Assembly (NCBI RefSeq): GCF_022179465.1
Contig: NZ_BPQV01000004.1
Location: forward strand, 248,001-312,000
DNA length: 64,000 nucleotides
Source of the DNA: Methylobacterium organophilum
Lineage (GTDB): Bacteria > Pseudomonadota > Alphaproteobacteria > Rhizobiales > Beijerinckiaceae
Direction: 5' to 3'
Shown here: piece by piece, positions 53,528 to 59,733 of the stretch
How the letters are laid out: the number at the start of each line of letters is the position of its first letter
Position numbering within the stretch: position 1 is the stretch's first letter
The notes under the pieces: generated by a model
Seen by the model: the letters and a program-made list of their open reading frames with translations, nothing else
Databases searched by the model: none
What the model was told of the DNA's origin: nothing
Translations under genes and position numbers: made by a program

Positions 53528-54013
53528 ATGGCCGCGAGGAACGCCAAGAACACGATCTGCCTGTGGTACGACAAGGAGGCCGAGGCGGCCGCCCGGTTCT
53601 ACGTCGAGACCTTCCCCGACAGCGCGATGGGAGCCGTCCATCGCGCCCCGACCGACTTCCCGTCCGGGCGGGCGGGCGACGTGCTCACGGTCGCGTTCAC
53701 CGTGGCCGGCATCCCGTGCCTCGGCCTGAACGGCGGCACGGCCTTCCGGCATAGCGAGGCCTTCTCCTTCCAGATCGCCACGGACGACCAGGCGGAGACG
53801 GATCGCCTCTGGCACGCCATCGTCGACCATGGCGGCCAGGAGAGCGCCTGCGGCTGGTGCAAGGACCGCTGGGGCATCTCGTGGCAGATCACGCCGCGCG
53901 TTCTCACCGACGCCCTGGCGGCGGGGGGCGAGGAGGCGAGGCGGGCCTTCACGGCCATGATGACCATGCGAAAGATCGACGTCGCCGCCATCGAGGCGGC
54001 CCGCCGCGGGTGA
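53528..54013 (+). CDS. VOC superfamily protein (3-dmu-9_3-mt / PhnB-like)
   Basis: A 161-residue glyoxalase-fold protein: NTICLWYDKEAEAAARFYVE, TFPDSAMGAV, VLTVAFTVAGIPCLGLNGG near 70, HSEAFSFQIATDDQAETDRL near 90 and CGWCKDRWGISWQITPRVLT near 120. These are the standard blocks of the 3-demethylubiquinone-9 3-methyltransferase-like VOC family, which despite the name is mostly of unknown catalytic role. GGGAG precedes ATG 53528. Monocistronic. Confidence 0.85.
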   Translation: MAARNAKNTICLWYDKEAEAAARFYVETFPDSAMGAVHRAPTDFPSGRAGDVLTVAFTVAGIPCLGLNGGTAFRHSEAFSFQIATDDQAETDRLWHAIVDHGGQESACGWCKDRWGISWQITPRVLTDALAAGGEEARRAFTAMMTMRKIDVAAIEAARRG

Positions 54014-54042
54014 GGATCGGTCTTTAGCCCCGGGGCCCTCCG

Positions 54043-54726
54043 TCACGCCCCGTCCGGGTCGCGCACGAAGAGCAGCCCGGCCAGGACGAGGGCCGGCACG
54101 AGGGCGCACCAGAAGGACCAGGCGGCGACGGCGAACGCCCCCGCCAGGGCCCCCGACGCGAAGGCCAGCACCGCCGAGAGCGTCCGCCGCAGCCGGGCGC
54201 CGGCCTGATCGCCGAGGCGCACGCCGCAGAGGCGATCGGTCAGGTCGATCACGGCCTGGGTGACGTTGACGGTCATGACGGTCGTCGCCGCCAGGTGGCC
54301 GATGACCAGGCGGCCGATCCCGTTCTGGATCCCCATGGCGGCGACGCCGAGCATGCCCACGGCGATCGCCCGCGCGCCGTCCGGCGAGCCGAGGGGAGAC
54401 AGGGCCATGCCCGCGACCGCGAACGCGACCAGGACCGCGGCCTCGAGCGCCAGCAGGGGCCGCAGCGGCCGCGTCCCAGTGCGCTCCAGGAGGCGCGTGA
54501 TCAGCCGGGTGGCGGCCACGGCCAGGACGAAGACGGGCAGGGCGAGCAGCTTGGCGAGGACCCCCGTCGAGGCGGAGACGAGCTCCGCGCCGATCAGGAC
54601 GAAGTTGCCGGTCACATGGGCGGTGAACAGGCCGGTCAGGGCGATGAAGGCCGCGGCGTCCACGAAACCCGCGACGAACGACAGTCCGACGCCGATCAGG
54701 ACATCCCGGTTCGCGGGAAGGGGCAT
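54043..54726 (-). CDS. YoaK/DUF1275 family membrane protein
   Basis: A 227-residue protein with six membrane helices. The family motif region is GLSFVAGFVDAAAFIALTGL then FTAHVTGNFVLIGAELV near residue 35. NGIGRLVIGHLAATTVMTVN then VTQAVIDLTDRL follows near 140. DUF1275 proteins resemble SulP/MFS-like transporters, but their substrate is unknown. It is convergent with the VOC gene. Confidence 0.85.
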   Translation of the reverse strand: MPLPANRDVLIGVGLSFVAGFVDAAAFIALTGLFTAHVTGNFVLIGAELVSASTGVLAKLLALPVFVLAVAATRLITRLLERTGTRPLRPLLALEAAVLVAFAVAGMALSPLGSPDGARAIAVGMLGVAAMGIQNGIGRLVIGHLAATTVMTVNVTQAVIDLTDRLCGVRLGDQAGARLRRTLSAVLAFASGALAGAFAVAAWSFWCALVPALVLAGLLFVRDPDGA

Positions 54727-54896
54727 GGCGTGTCGGTCTCCTCGCCGGCCCGGCGCCGACGGGGCGCGGGTCGCATGACGCGCCCCACCCTCGCGGAAAG
54801 GCCGCGGCTGCCCGATACCGGCACCGCCCGCGACGCGCCAGCGGAGACGGGAGCGAAGGCGCCGGGGCAGCAGAGCGAGAAGGCCGCCCCGACGCC

Positions 54897-55346
54897 TCAG
54901 CGCCGGATCAGCACCACCCCGCCGATCAGCAGCGCCACGCCGATCAGGCGGGGCAGGTCGATCGCGCGCTGGGTGAGGCCGAACAGCCCGAAATGGTCGA
55001 AGGCGATCGAGGCGAGCATCTGGCCGGTCACCAGCAGGGCGAGGAAGGTCGCCGCGCCGAGCTTGGGCACCAGCAGGATCGCGAGCCCGATGAAGAGCGT
55101 GCCGAAGGCGCCGCCGGCCCAGGCCCACCAGGGCACCCGCGCGGCCACGCTCGCCGAGGGGAGGGGATCGCGCAGGGCCAGCGCCAGGGCGGACATGCAG
55201 AGGACGCCGACGAAATAGCTCGCGAAGCCCGCCCAGGTCGCCGAGTCGAGGCTCTCCTTGAGGCTGGAATTGAGCACCTGCTGCGTCACGACGCTCGCCC
55301 CCGCCAGCAGGGCGAGCAGCATGTAGGGCATGGCGCTGAGCATCAC
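54897..55346 (-). CDS. DMT family transporter, YdcZ/DUF606 type
   Basis: A 149-residue, five-helix protein: MPYMLLALLAGASVVTQQVL, LNSSLKESLDSATWAGFASY, WAWAGGAFGTLFIGLAILLV, FLALLVTGQMLASIAFDHFG and PRLIGVALLIGGVVLIRR. These are the conserved repeats of DUF606, a half-size member of the drug/metabolite transporter superfamily that normally dimerises. The start is one of the two adjacent ATGs at 55346 and 55343. Substrate unknown. Confidence 0.85.
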   Translation of the reverse strand: MMLSAMPYMLLALLAGASVVTQQVLNSSLKESLDSATWAGFASYFVGVLCMSALALALRDPLPSASVAARVPWWAWAGGAFGTLFIGLAILLVPKLGAATFLALLVTGQMLASIAFDHFGLFGLTQRAIDLPRLIGVALLIGGVVLIRR

Positions 55347-55565
55347 GGATCCTTCCCGGGCCGTTCCGGAATCGGGTCCCGGGCCGGCCGCGACGGCGTC
55401 GTCCCCGGCCCTGCCCGGCGGCCGCGGAAGGCCATGCCCGGATTTCGGACAGGGTCAAGCCGGCGCCGCCGCCGGGGGCGGCAGCGGGCCCGCAACTCCG
55501 TTAACCTTTACCGATCGTTAAGCATGTTCGGGCGAGATGCGGCCATCTGATCCGAGGACGCCGCC

Positions 55566-56069
55566 ATGTCGGAACCCGCCCGCCAGCACCCCGCGCCGGA
55601 CAGCGCCCCCCGCTCCCCCGGCGCGCCGGGGCCCCTGCGCGACTGGCTCGCCGCCATGCGGGCGGCGGCGGCCGAGCAGCGCGACGCCCCCCAGGCCGCG
55701 CCGTCCCCGGCCAAGCCGCAGCCGCCCGCCCGCGAGATCGGCATGGCCGAATCCGGTTTCGGCGGGGAGCCCGTGCAGAGCCGGCCGCCGCGCCGCGTCA
55801 TCCCGCCGGCGGCCAAGGCGGAGCCGGAGCCCGACGACGAAATCTCCGAGCTGATGGCCGAGAACATGCTGCTGAAGGCGCGCCTGCGCCTGGAGGCGGA
55901 GCGCCAGGACGAGCTGCAGCGCATCCTGGCCCAGGAGATCCGCGAGCTGCGCCAGCACGTCCAGGACGAGATCGCCAAGCTCGACGGCCTGCGCGCCGAG
56001 CGCGACCTCTGGATGGCCCGCTGCGAGGCCCTCGCCACGCCGCTGTTCCAGCCGGGGCCGAAGCGCTGA
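55566..56069 (+). CDS. Hypothetical coiled-coil protein
   Basis: A 167-residue soluble protein without a recognised family. The first 90 residues are Pro/Ala-rich and likely disordered. Residues 90-155 form a heptad-patterned coiled coil (EISELMAENMLLKARLRLEA, RQDELQRILAQEIRELRQHV, DEIAKLDGLRAERDLWM). An ATG at 55566 follows a run TTAACCTTTACCGATCGTTA upstream that is AT-richer than the surroundings. Transcription ends at the strong hairpin at 56105-56134. Confidence 0.65.
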   Translation: MSEPARQHPAPDSAPRSPGAPGPLRDWLAAMRAAAAEQRDAPQAAPSPAKPQPPAREIGMAESGFGGEPVQSRPPRRVIPPAAKAEPEPDDEISELMAENMLLKARLRLEAERQDELQRILAQEIRELRQHVQDEIAKLDGLRAERDLWMARCEALATPLFQPGPKR

Positions 56070-56104
56070 GCCCCGCCCGGCTTCCACGGCACAGCTGAAA
56101 GACC

Positions 56105-56134
56105 GAAGGGCCGCCCCGGTGGGGGCGGCCCTTC
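56105..56134. terminator. Bidirectional terminator hairpin
   Basis: GAAGGGCCGCCCC and GGGGCGGCCCTTC form a perfect 13-bp stem with a 4-nt loop. It lies between the plus-strand coiled-coil gene and the minus-strand 22-codon gene, so it would serve both; the minus side continues GGTCTTTC. Confidence 0.75.
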
Positions 56135-56186
56135 CATTGTCGAACCGTGTTCGTCCGACGAAACCTGCCGTGATCCTGCGAATGCG

Positions 56187-56255
56187 TCAGGCGCACACGC
56201 CGGAGGCAACGGTCCAGGTCTTGGTCGCCGGCGACGGCTGATGACAATGAGACAC
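56187..56255 (-). CDS. 22-residue peptide gene with full-length anti-16S ribosome binding site
   Basis: A small gene starting with GTG at 56255: residues are M-S-H-C-H-Q-P-S-P-A-T-K-T-W-T-V-A-S-G-V and then C-A, stop. The coding strand just before it reads GAAAGGAGGTGATCCA and continues into G of the GTG. This is complementary to 16-17 nt of the extreme 3' end of 16S rRNA, with the AGGAGG core seven bases from the start. A perfect hairpin terminator lies 50 nt downstream. The peptide has two cysteines and a Trp, no obvious signal sequence or membrane helix. It may be a leader peptide, a regulatory translation decoy or a peptide precursor. The reading frame is short, so confidence rests on the ribosome site and terminator. 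Confidence 0.6.
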   Translation of the reverse strand: MSHCHQPSPATKTWTVASGVCA

Positions 56256-56301
56256 TGGATCACCTCCTTTCGTTCGTTGCGGGAGACCCCAAGGTAGGCA
56301 G

Positions 56302-56321
56302 CCTTTCGCGTCTGCGAAAGG
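56302..56321 (-). terminator. Hairpin between MFS gene and peptide gene
   Basis: CCTTTCGC-AGAC-GCGAAAGG (minus strand) is a perfect 8-bp stem with a 4-nt loop, 45 nt after the MFS stop and about 30 nt before the extended ribosome binding site. It could end the MFS message or form the leader of the peptide message. Confidence 0.45.
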
Positions 56322-56365
56322 GCGTCGGCTGCGCCCTCTCGCCGCAATGCACAGCCGGCTCGGCA

Positions 56366-57637
56366 TCACGCCCCGGCGGGGACGGGCAAGGCCGCCGGGT
56401 CGGGCCGCCGGCCCACGAACAGCGCCATCAGCGCCGCCACGAGGCAGAGCAGCCCCGCCGAGACGAAGGCGGCGAAGTAGTCGCCGGTGCCGGTGCGGAT
56501 CGTCCCCGCCCCCCAGGCCGCGAGCGCCGCGCCGACCTGATGCGCGGCCGCGATCCAGCCGAACATCAGCGCGGCGTTCTCCTCGCCGAAGCTCTTGCCC
56601 GCGAGCGCCACGGTGGGCGGCACGGTCGCGATCCAGTCGAGCCCGTAGAACACGGCGAAGAGCGACAGGCCGTAGAACGACACGTCGAAGGAATAGGGCA
56701 GGAACATCAGCGAGAGCCCGCGCAGGCCGTAATACCAGGCAAGGAGCTTGCGGGCGTCGAAGCGGTCGGTGAGCCAGCCCGAGGCGGTGGTGCCGACGAG
56801 GTCGCACAGGCCCATCAGGGCGAGCAGCCCGGCCGCCGTCACCTCCGGGATGCCGTGGTCGATGCAGGCCGGGATCAGATGCGTGCCGACGAGGCCGTTG
56901 GTCGAGGCGCCGCAGACGAAGAAGGTGCCGGCGAGCAGCCAGAAATCCCGGGAGCGCAGGCCCAGGGCGAGGCCCTGGAGCGCCCGCCGGGCCGGGTTCC
57001 CGGCGGCGGGGGGTGGTTGCAGCTGCGTCTCGCCGTAGCGCGGCAGGCCGAGATCCGACGGCCGGTCCCGCATCAGCCAGGCGACGGGCAGCACCAGGGC
57101 CAGAGCCGCCCCCGCCACGGCGAAGGACACCGCCCGCCAGCCCTGGCTCACCACGAGCTGGGCCAGCACCGGCAGGAAGACGAGTTGCCCGGTGGCGCTG
57201 CTCGCGGTGAGCAGGCCGATCACCAGCCCGCGATGGCGGACGAACCAGCGATTGGCCACGGTGGCGCCGAGGACATTGGCGACCATGCCCGTGCCGAGGC
57301 CGACCACCAGCCCCCAGAGCAGCACCATCTGCCAGGGCGCGCGCATGAAGGCGGTGGCGGCGGTGCCGGCGGCGAGCAGGAGGAGCGCGCCGCAGACCGC
57401 CCGGCGCAGGCCGAAGCGCTCCATCAGCGCCACGGCGAAGGGCCCGACCATGCCGTAGAGGAAGATGTTGACGGCGATGGCGAAGCTGATCGTGGCCGTC
57501 GACCAGCCGAATTCCCGCTCCAGGGGCACGATCAGCACGCCCGGGGCGGCGCGCAGGCCCGCCCCGACCAGCAGCACCAGGAAGGTCATGCCCGCCATGA
57601 TCCATCCGTAATGGATCGGGCCGCGGGGTCTCTGCAT
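56366..57637 (-). CDS. MFS transporter, oxalate/formate antiporter-like
   Basis: A 423-residue, 12-helix major facilitator. It starts RGPIHYGWIMAGMTFLVLLV, shows GMVGPFAVALMERFGLRRAV (motif A region) near 65, WGLVVGLGTGMVANVLGATV near 100, NRWFVRHRGLVIGLLTASSA and a second-half repeat GLCDLVGTTASGWLTDRFDA near 270. The HYGWxM start and R-G-L-x-x-G pattern match the OFA (oxalate/formate antiporter) group. AGGAG lies nine bases before ATG 57637. A palindrome (57716-57731) sharing a 10-bp word with the MarR promoter lies upstream, so the divergent-order MarR gene probably controls it. Substrate unknown. Confidence 0.86.
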   Translation of the reverse strand: MQRPRGPIHYGWIMAGMTFLVLLVGAGLRAAPGVLIVPLEREFGWSTATISFAIAVNIFLYGMVGPFAVALMERFGLRRAVCGALLLLAAGTAATAFMRAPWQMVLLWGLVVGLGTGMVANVLGATVANRWFVRHRGLVIGLLTASSATGQLVFLPVLAQLVVSQGWRAVSFAVAGAALALVLPVAWLMRDRPSDLGLPRYGETQLQPPPAAGNPARRALQGLALGLRSRDFWLLAGTFFVCGASTNGLVGTHLIPACIDHGIPEVTAAGLLALMGLCDLVGTTASGWLTDRFDARKLLAWYYGLRGLSLMFLPYSFDVSFYGLSLFAVFYGLDWIATVPPTVALAGKSFGEENAALMFGWIAAAHQVGAALAAWGAGTIRTGTGDYFAAFVSAGLLCLVAALMALFVGRRPDPAALPVPAGA

Positions 57638-57715
57638 GGCAACGTCTCCTGCGATGGTCCCGGCGGTCTGTCCGGCACGCTTCGGCACTGTCTTCCACGA
57701 TCCTGGCGGGCAGCT

Positions 57716-57731
57716 GCGGGCATATACCCGC
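57716..57731. promoter_or_regulatory. Operator-like palindrome upstream of the MFS gene
   Basis: GCGGGCATATACCCGC has GCGGG/CCCGC arms around an AT core. Its inner word GCATATACCC (57720-57729) recurs exactly at 58204-58213, just before the MarR gene. Confidence 0.5.
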
Positions 57732-57765
57732 TTCACGGCTTGCGAAACCTGTCGGGCGGGGCGGT

Positions 57766-58194
57766 TCAGGGCGCCTCCATCGCGCCGACGCCCTCCACGA
57801 GCACCCGGACCGCCGCCGGCGGCAGCCGCCCGGCGAGGTCCGCCTGCGTGGCCCGCCAGGCGGGGGTGGCGGCCGCCAGGGCGTCGCGGCCGGCCTGGGT
57901 CAGGTGGACGACCCGCACGCGCTGGTCCCTCTCCCCCACCTCCAGCCGCACGAGGCCGCGCCGCTCCAGCGGGTCGAGGTTGCGGCCCATGGTCGAACGG
58001 TCGAGGGCCGCCTCCTCCGCCAGCCGCGTCACCGGCACCGGGCCGAGGCGGGTGAGGATGCGCAGGAGCGAGAACTGGGTGATGCGCAGGCCCGAGGGAC
58101 GCAGGGCCTCGTCATAGGCCGCCGTGACCACGCGGGTCAGCCGCCGCAGCTGGGTGCAGACGCAGGGACCGTCGATGGCGCGCTCGGACGACAT
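57766..58194 (-). CDS. MarR family transcriptional regulator
   Basis: A 142-residue winged-helix repressor: CVCTQLRRLTRVVTAAYDEA, LRPSGLRITQFSLLRILTRL, then PVPVTRLAEEAALDRSTMGR (recognition helix) and NLDPLERRGLVRLEVGERDQ (wing). Two cysteines near residue 11-13 are a common feature of this subgroup and could be redox- or metal-responsive. It lies upstream of the MFS gene on the same strand, 128 nt apart. It shares with it a GCATATACCC word, suggesting autoregulation and control of the transporter. Confidence 0.9.
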   Translation of the reverse strand: MSSERAIDGPCVCTQLRRLTRVVTAAYDEALRPSGLRITQFSLLRILTRLGPVPVTRLAEEAALDRSTMGRNLDPLERRGLVRLEVGERDQRVRVVHLTQAGRDALAAATPAWRATQADLAGRLPPAAVRVLVEGVGAMEAP

Positions 58195-58203
58195 GATTTA
58201 CGT

Positions 58204-58213
58204 GCATATACCC
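58204..58213. promoter_or_regulatory. Second copy of the MarR-site word
   Basis: GCATATACCC, identical to the core at 57720-57729, lies 10 nt upstream of the MarR start codon. Here the palindromic arms are degenerate (GTGCATATACCCTT). Confidence 0.4.
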
Positions 58214-58531
58214 TTTTCTGCGCGCCGCAAGGGGTCGGAGCGATCGCCGGCGCCCTCCATGTCCCGGCAGCGCCTGCCTATTCGCCCAGTGGAGCGGCGC
58301 GTGATCGGGTGTGACGCAGCACCTAACTTCCGTTCAGGCTCGTGCATGACATTCGTGTCGGCAAAACACCGCCGACACCAAGACGAACAAGAGAAAAACA
58401 GATAAATTTTTAAGTAACGAACCGGAAACGATCTTCGCATCCGACAGAACAGCGAAGAGAAACGCTTCCGTAATAGATACAGCTTATCAGACAAGCACAG
58501 ACCAGACGCACCCTATTCGAAGGAGCCGTAC
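58214..58531. other. AT-rich leader region upstream of the duplicated peptide genes
   Basis: About 320 bp without a gene and clearly AT-richer than anything else in the window from 58320 on (for example GATAAATTTTTAAG near 58399). It contains an 8-bp perfect inverted repeat GTGTCGGC/GCCGACAC at 58355-58378. TAATAG and TTATCA -10-like words occur near 58472-58488. The promoter and possibly a 5' regulatory leader of the peptide genes must lie here. Confidence 0.5.
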
Positions 58532-58795
58532 ATGTCTCAGGAAACCTATCCGCTCGACGATGCCGCCCTGGACGCCGTGTCCGCCGCCGGCGGACACTGG
58601 GTCGTCAATGCCAAGGGCATCGGACAGTGGCACTACAACGACGTCGTCGCCTCGGGGAACAACGTCAAGTGCGCGGCTTCGGGCGAGAGCGGCTCCAGCT
58701 CCGTGCGATCCGAGATCCGCGGCAACCAGCGGTACGTGTTCGGCTACGACACCGCCAAGGGCGGAGAGTACCTCAAGGGTATCCGCCCGGTCTGA
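58532..58795 (+). CDS. Putative double-glycine leader peptide precursor, copy 1
   Basis: An 87-residue protein of no family I recognise. The N-terminus SQETYPLDDAALDAVSAAGG looks like a double-glycine bacteriocin/RiPP leader (pattern L-x-D-x-x-L-D-x-V-x-x-x-G-G). Cleavage after Gly 21 would release a 66-residue product. The predicted product is polar, with HWVVNAKGIGQWHYNDVVAS, a single Cys (NNVKCAASGESGSSSVRSEI), and a Tyr/Gly-rich end (YVFGYDTAKGGEYLKGIRPV). GAAGGAG lies seven bases before the ATG. No peptidase-ABC transporter, immunity or modification gene is in the window. An intracellular small protein remains possible. Confidence 0.7.
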   Translation: MSQETYPLDDAALDAVSAAGGHWVVNAKGIGQWHYNDVVASGNNVKCAASGESGSSSVRSEIRGNQRYVFGYDTAKGGEYLKGIRPV

Positions 58796-58876
58796 CCGAT
58801 CACCCCTCGGATCGGCGAACCGGACTCTTCCTCCAACGAACATCCCCCAACCGAAGATCAGTCAAAGGAGATCATC

Positions 58877-59140
58877 ATGTCCCAGGAAACCTACCCGCTC
58901 GACGATGCCGCCCTGGACGCCGTGTCCGCCGCCGGCGGCCACTGGGTCGTCAATGCCAAGGGCATCGGACAGTGGCACTACAACGACGTCGTCGCCTCGG
59001 GGAACAACGTCAAGTGCGCGGCTTCGGGCGAGAGCGGCTCCAGCTCCGTGCGATCCGAGATCCGCGGCAACCAGCGGTACGTGTTCGGCTACGACACCGC
59101 CAAGGGCGGAGAGTACCTCAAGGGTGTCCGCCCGGTCTGA
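58877..59140 (+). CDS. Putative double-glycine leader peptide precursor, copy 2
   Basis: This copy is 98.5% identical in DNA (260 of 264 bases) and differs from copy 1 by one residue, Ile 84 to Val. The four differences are at gene positions 6, 18, 63 and 250; the 186 bases between the last two are identical. Its own ribosome site AAAGGAG precedes the ATG, in a spacer (58796-58876) unrelated to the sequence before copy 1. It is therefore a second complete gene, probably on the same message. The same leader/core reading applies as for copy 1. Confidence 0.7.
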   Translation: MSQETYPLDDAALDAVSAAGGHWVVNAKGIGQWHYNDVVASGNNVKCAASGESGSSSVRSEIRGNQRYVFGYDTAKGGEYLKGVRPV

Positions 59141-59212
59141 CCGGGCACCGCCTCCGAACGGAGAATCCGAGCCGCATCCGATCGCCTAGGGCGGGGGCGG
59201 CTCCGGCATGAG

Positions 59213-59233
59213 GGACCGCCGGCACGGCGGTCC
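59213..59233 (+). terminator. Hairpin after the duplicated genes
   Basis: GGACCGCCG-GCA-CGGCGGTCC is a perfect 9-bp stem with a 3-nt loop. It is followed at once by the AGGAGGGAG ribosome site of the next gene, with no T-run. It may be a terminator, or a structure that occludes that ribosome site. Confidence 0.45.
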
Positions 59234-59253
59234 AAAGAGGAGGGAGATGTCAC

Positions 59254-59625
59254 GTGATGCGTAGGGTACCGGTCGCCGTCCTGTTGCTGCTGTCCGTCTC
59301 GGCCGCCGCCGCGCGCGATCACGGCTGCAGCGACAGGACCCAGAAGGGCAAGGTCGCCCAGGCAAGCTCGCACTACAGCAAGTCCTACCTGGACGAGCAT
59401 CTCGCGGTGCGCGGCAACGGGGATTGCCTGGTCGCCAAGCCGGCCGACAGGCTGACGCGGGGCTATACTACCAACACGGGAAGTTACGTCCTGCCGCATT
59501 ACTCCACCAATCCGGGCGGCGACCCGCCCGGCGCGTCCCAGGGCGGCTTCATGCCCGGCATGGCCTCGGGGGGCCTGCGCAACGAGGGCAATCCCTTCGT
59601 CGGAACCCTGGGCACCCGCCGCTGA
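59254..59625 (+). CDS. Small exported protein, unknown function
   Basis: A 123-residue protein with a signal peptide (MRRVPVAVLLLLSVSAAAA). The mature part has two cysteines (HGCSDRTQKGKVAQASSHYS and VRGNGDCLVAKPADRLTRGY) and a Gly/Pro/Asn-rich, probably extended C-terminus (YSTNPGGDPPGASQGGFMPG). GTG 59254 is placed nine bases after AGGAGGG; ATG 59257 is the adjacent alternative. It follows the duplicated peptide genes on the same strand, behind a hairpin. No family recognised. Confidence 0.65.
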   Translation: MMRRVPVAVLLLLSVSAAAARDHGCSDRTQKGKVAQASSHYSKSYLDEHLAVRGNGDCLVAKPADRLTRGYTTNTGSYVLPHYSTNPGGDPPGASQGGFMPGMASGGLRNEGNPFVGTLGTRR

Positions 59626-59733
59626 CCCGCGGCTAGGACTCGAGGCGGAGCGGGCGAAGCCCCTTCGCCGCATTTCGGTTCCGGGCCGGAGGCGGCTAGA
59701 CAGGCCTTCCGCGGTTCCCGCCCACCCGACGCG

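Larger units (their letters stand above)
58532..59143 (+). repeat. Tandem gene duplication, 264-bp units
   Basis: Two direct repeats (58532-58795 and 58877-59140, 81 bp apart) match only over the coding sequence plus about three bases after the stop. Upstream and downstream flanks are not similar. Confidence 0.95.

Noticed and set aside
56255-56271. Plus-strand fragment of a 16S rRNA gene end
   Set aside because: Only 17 nt match and nothing upstream resembles 16S; correct spacing to a GTG on the other strand favours a ribosome binding site.
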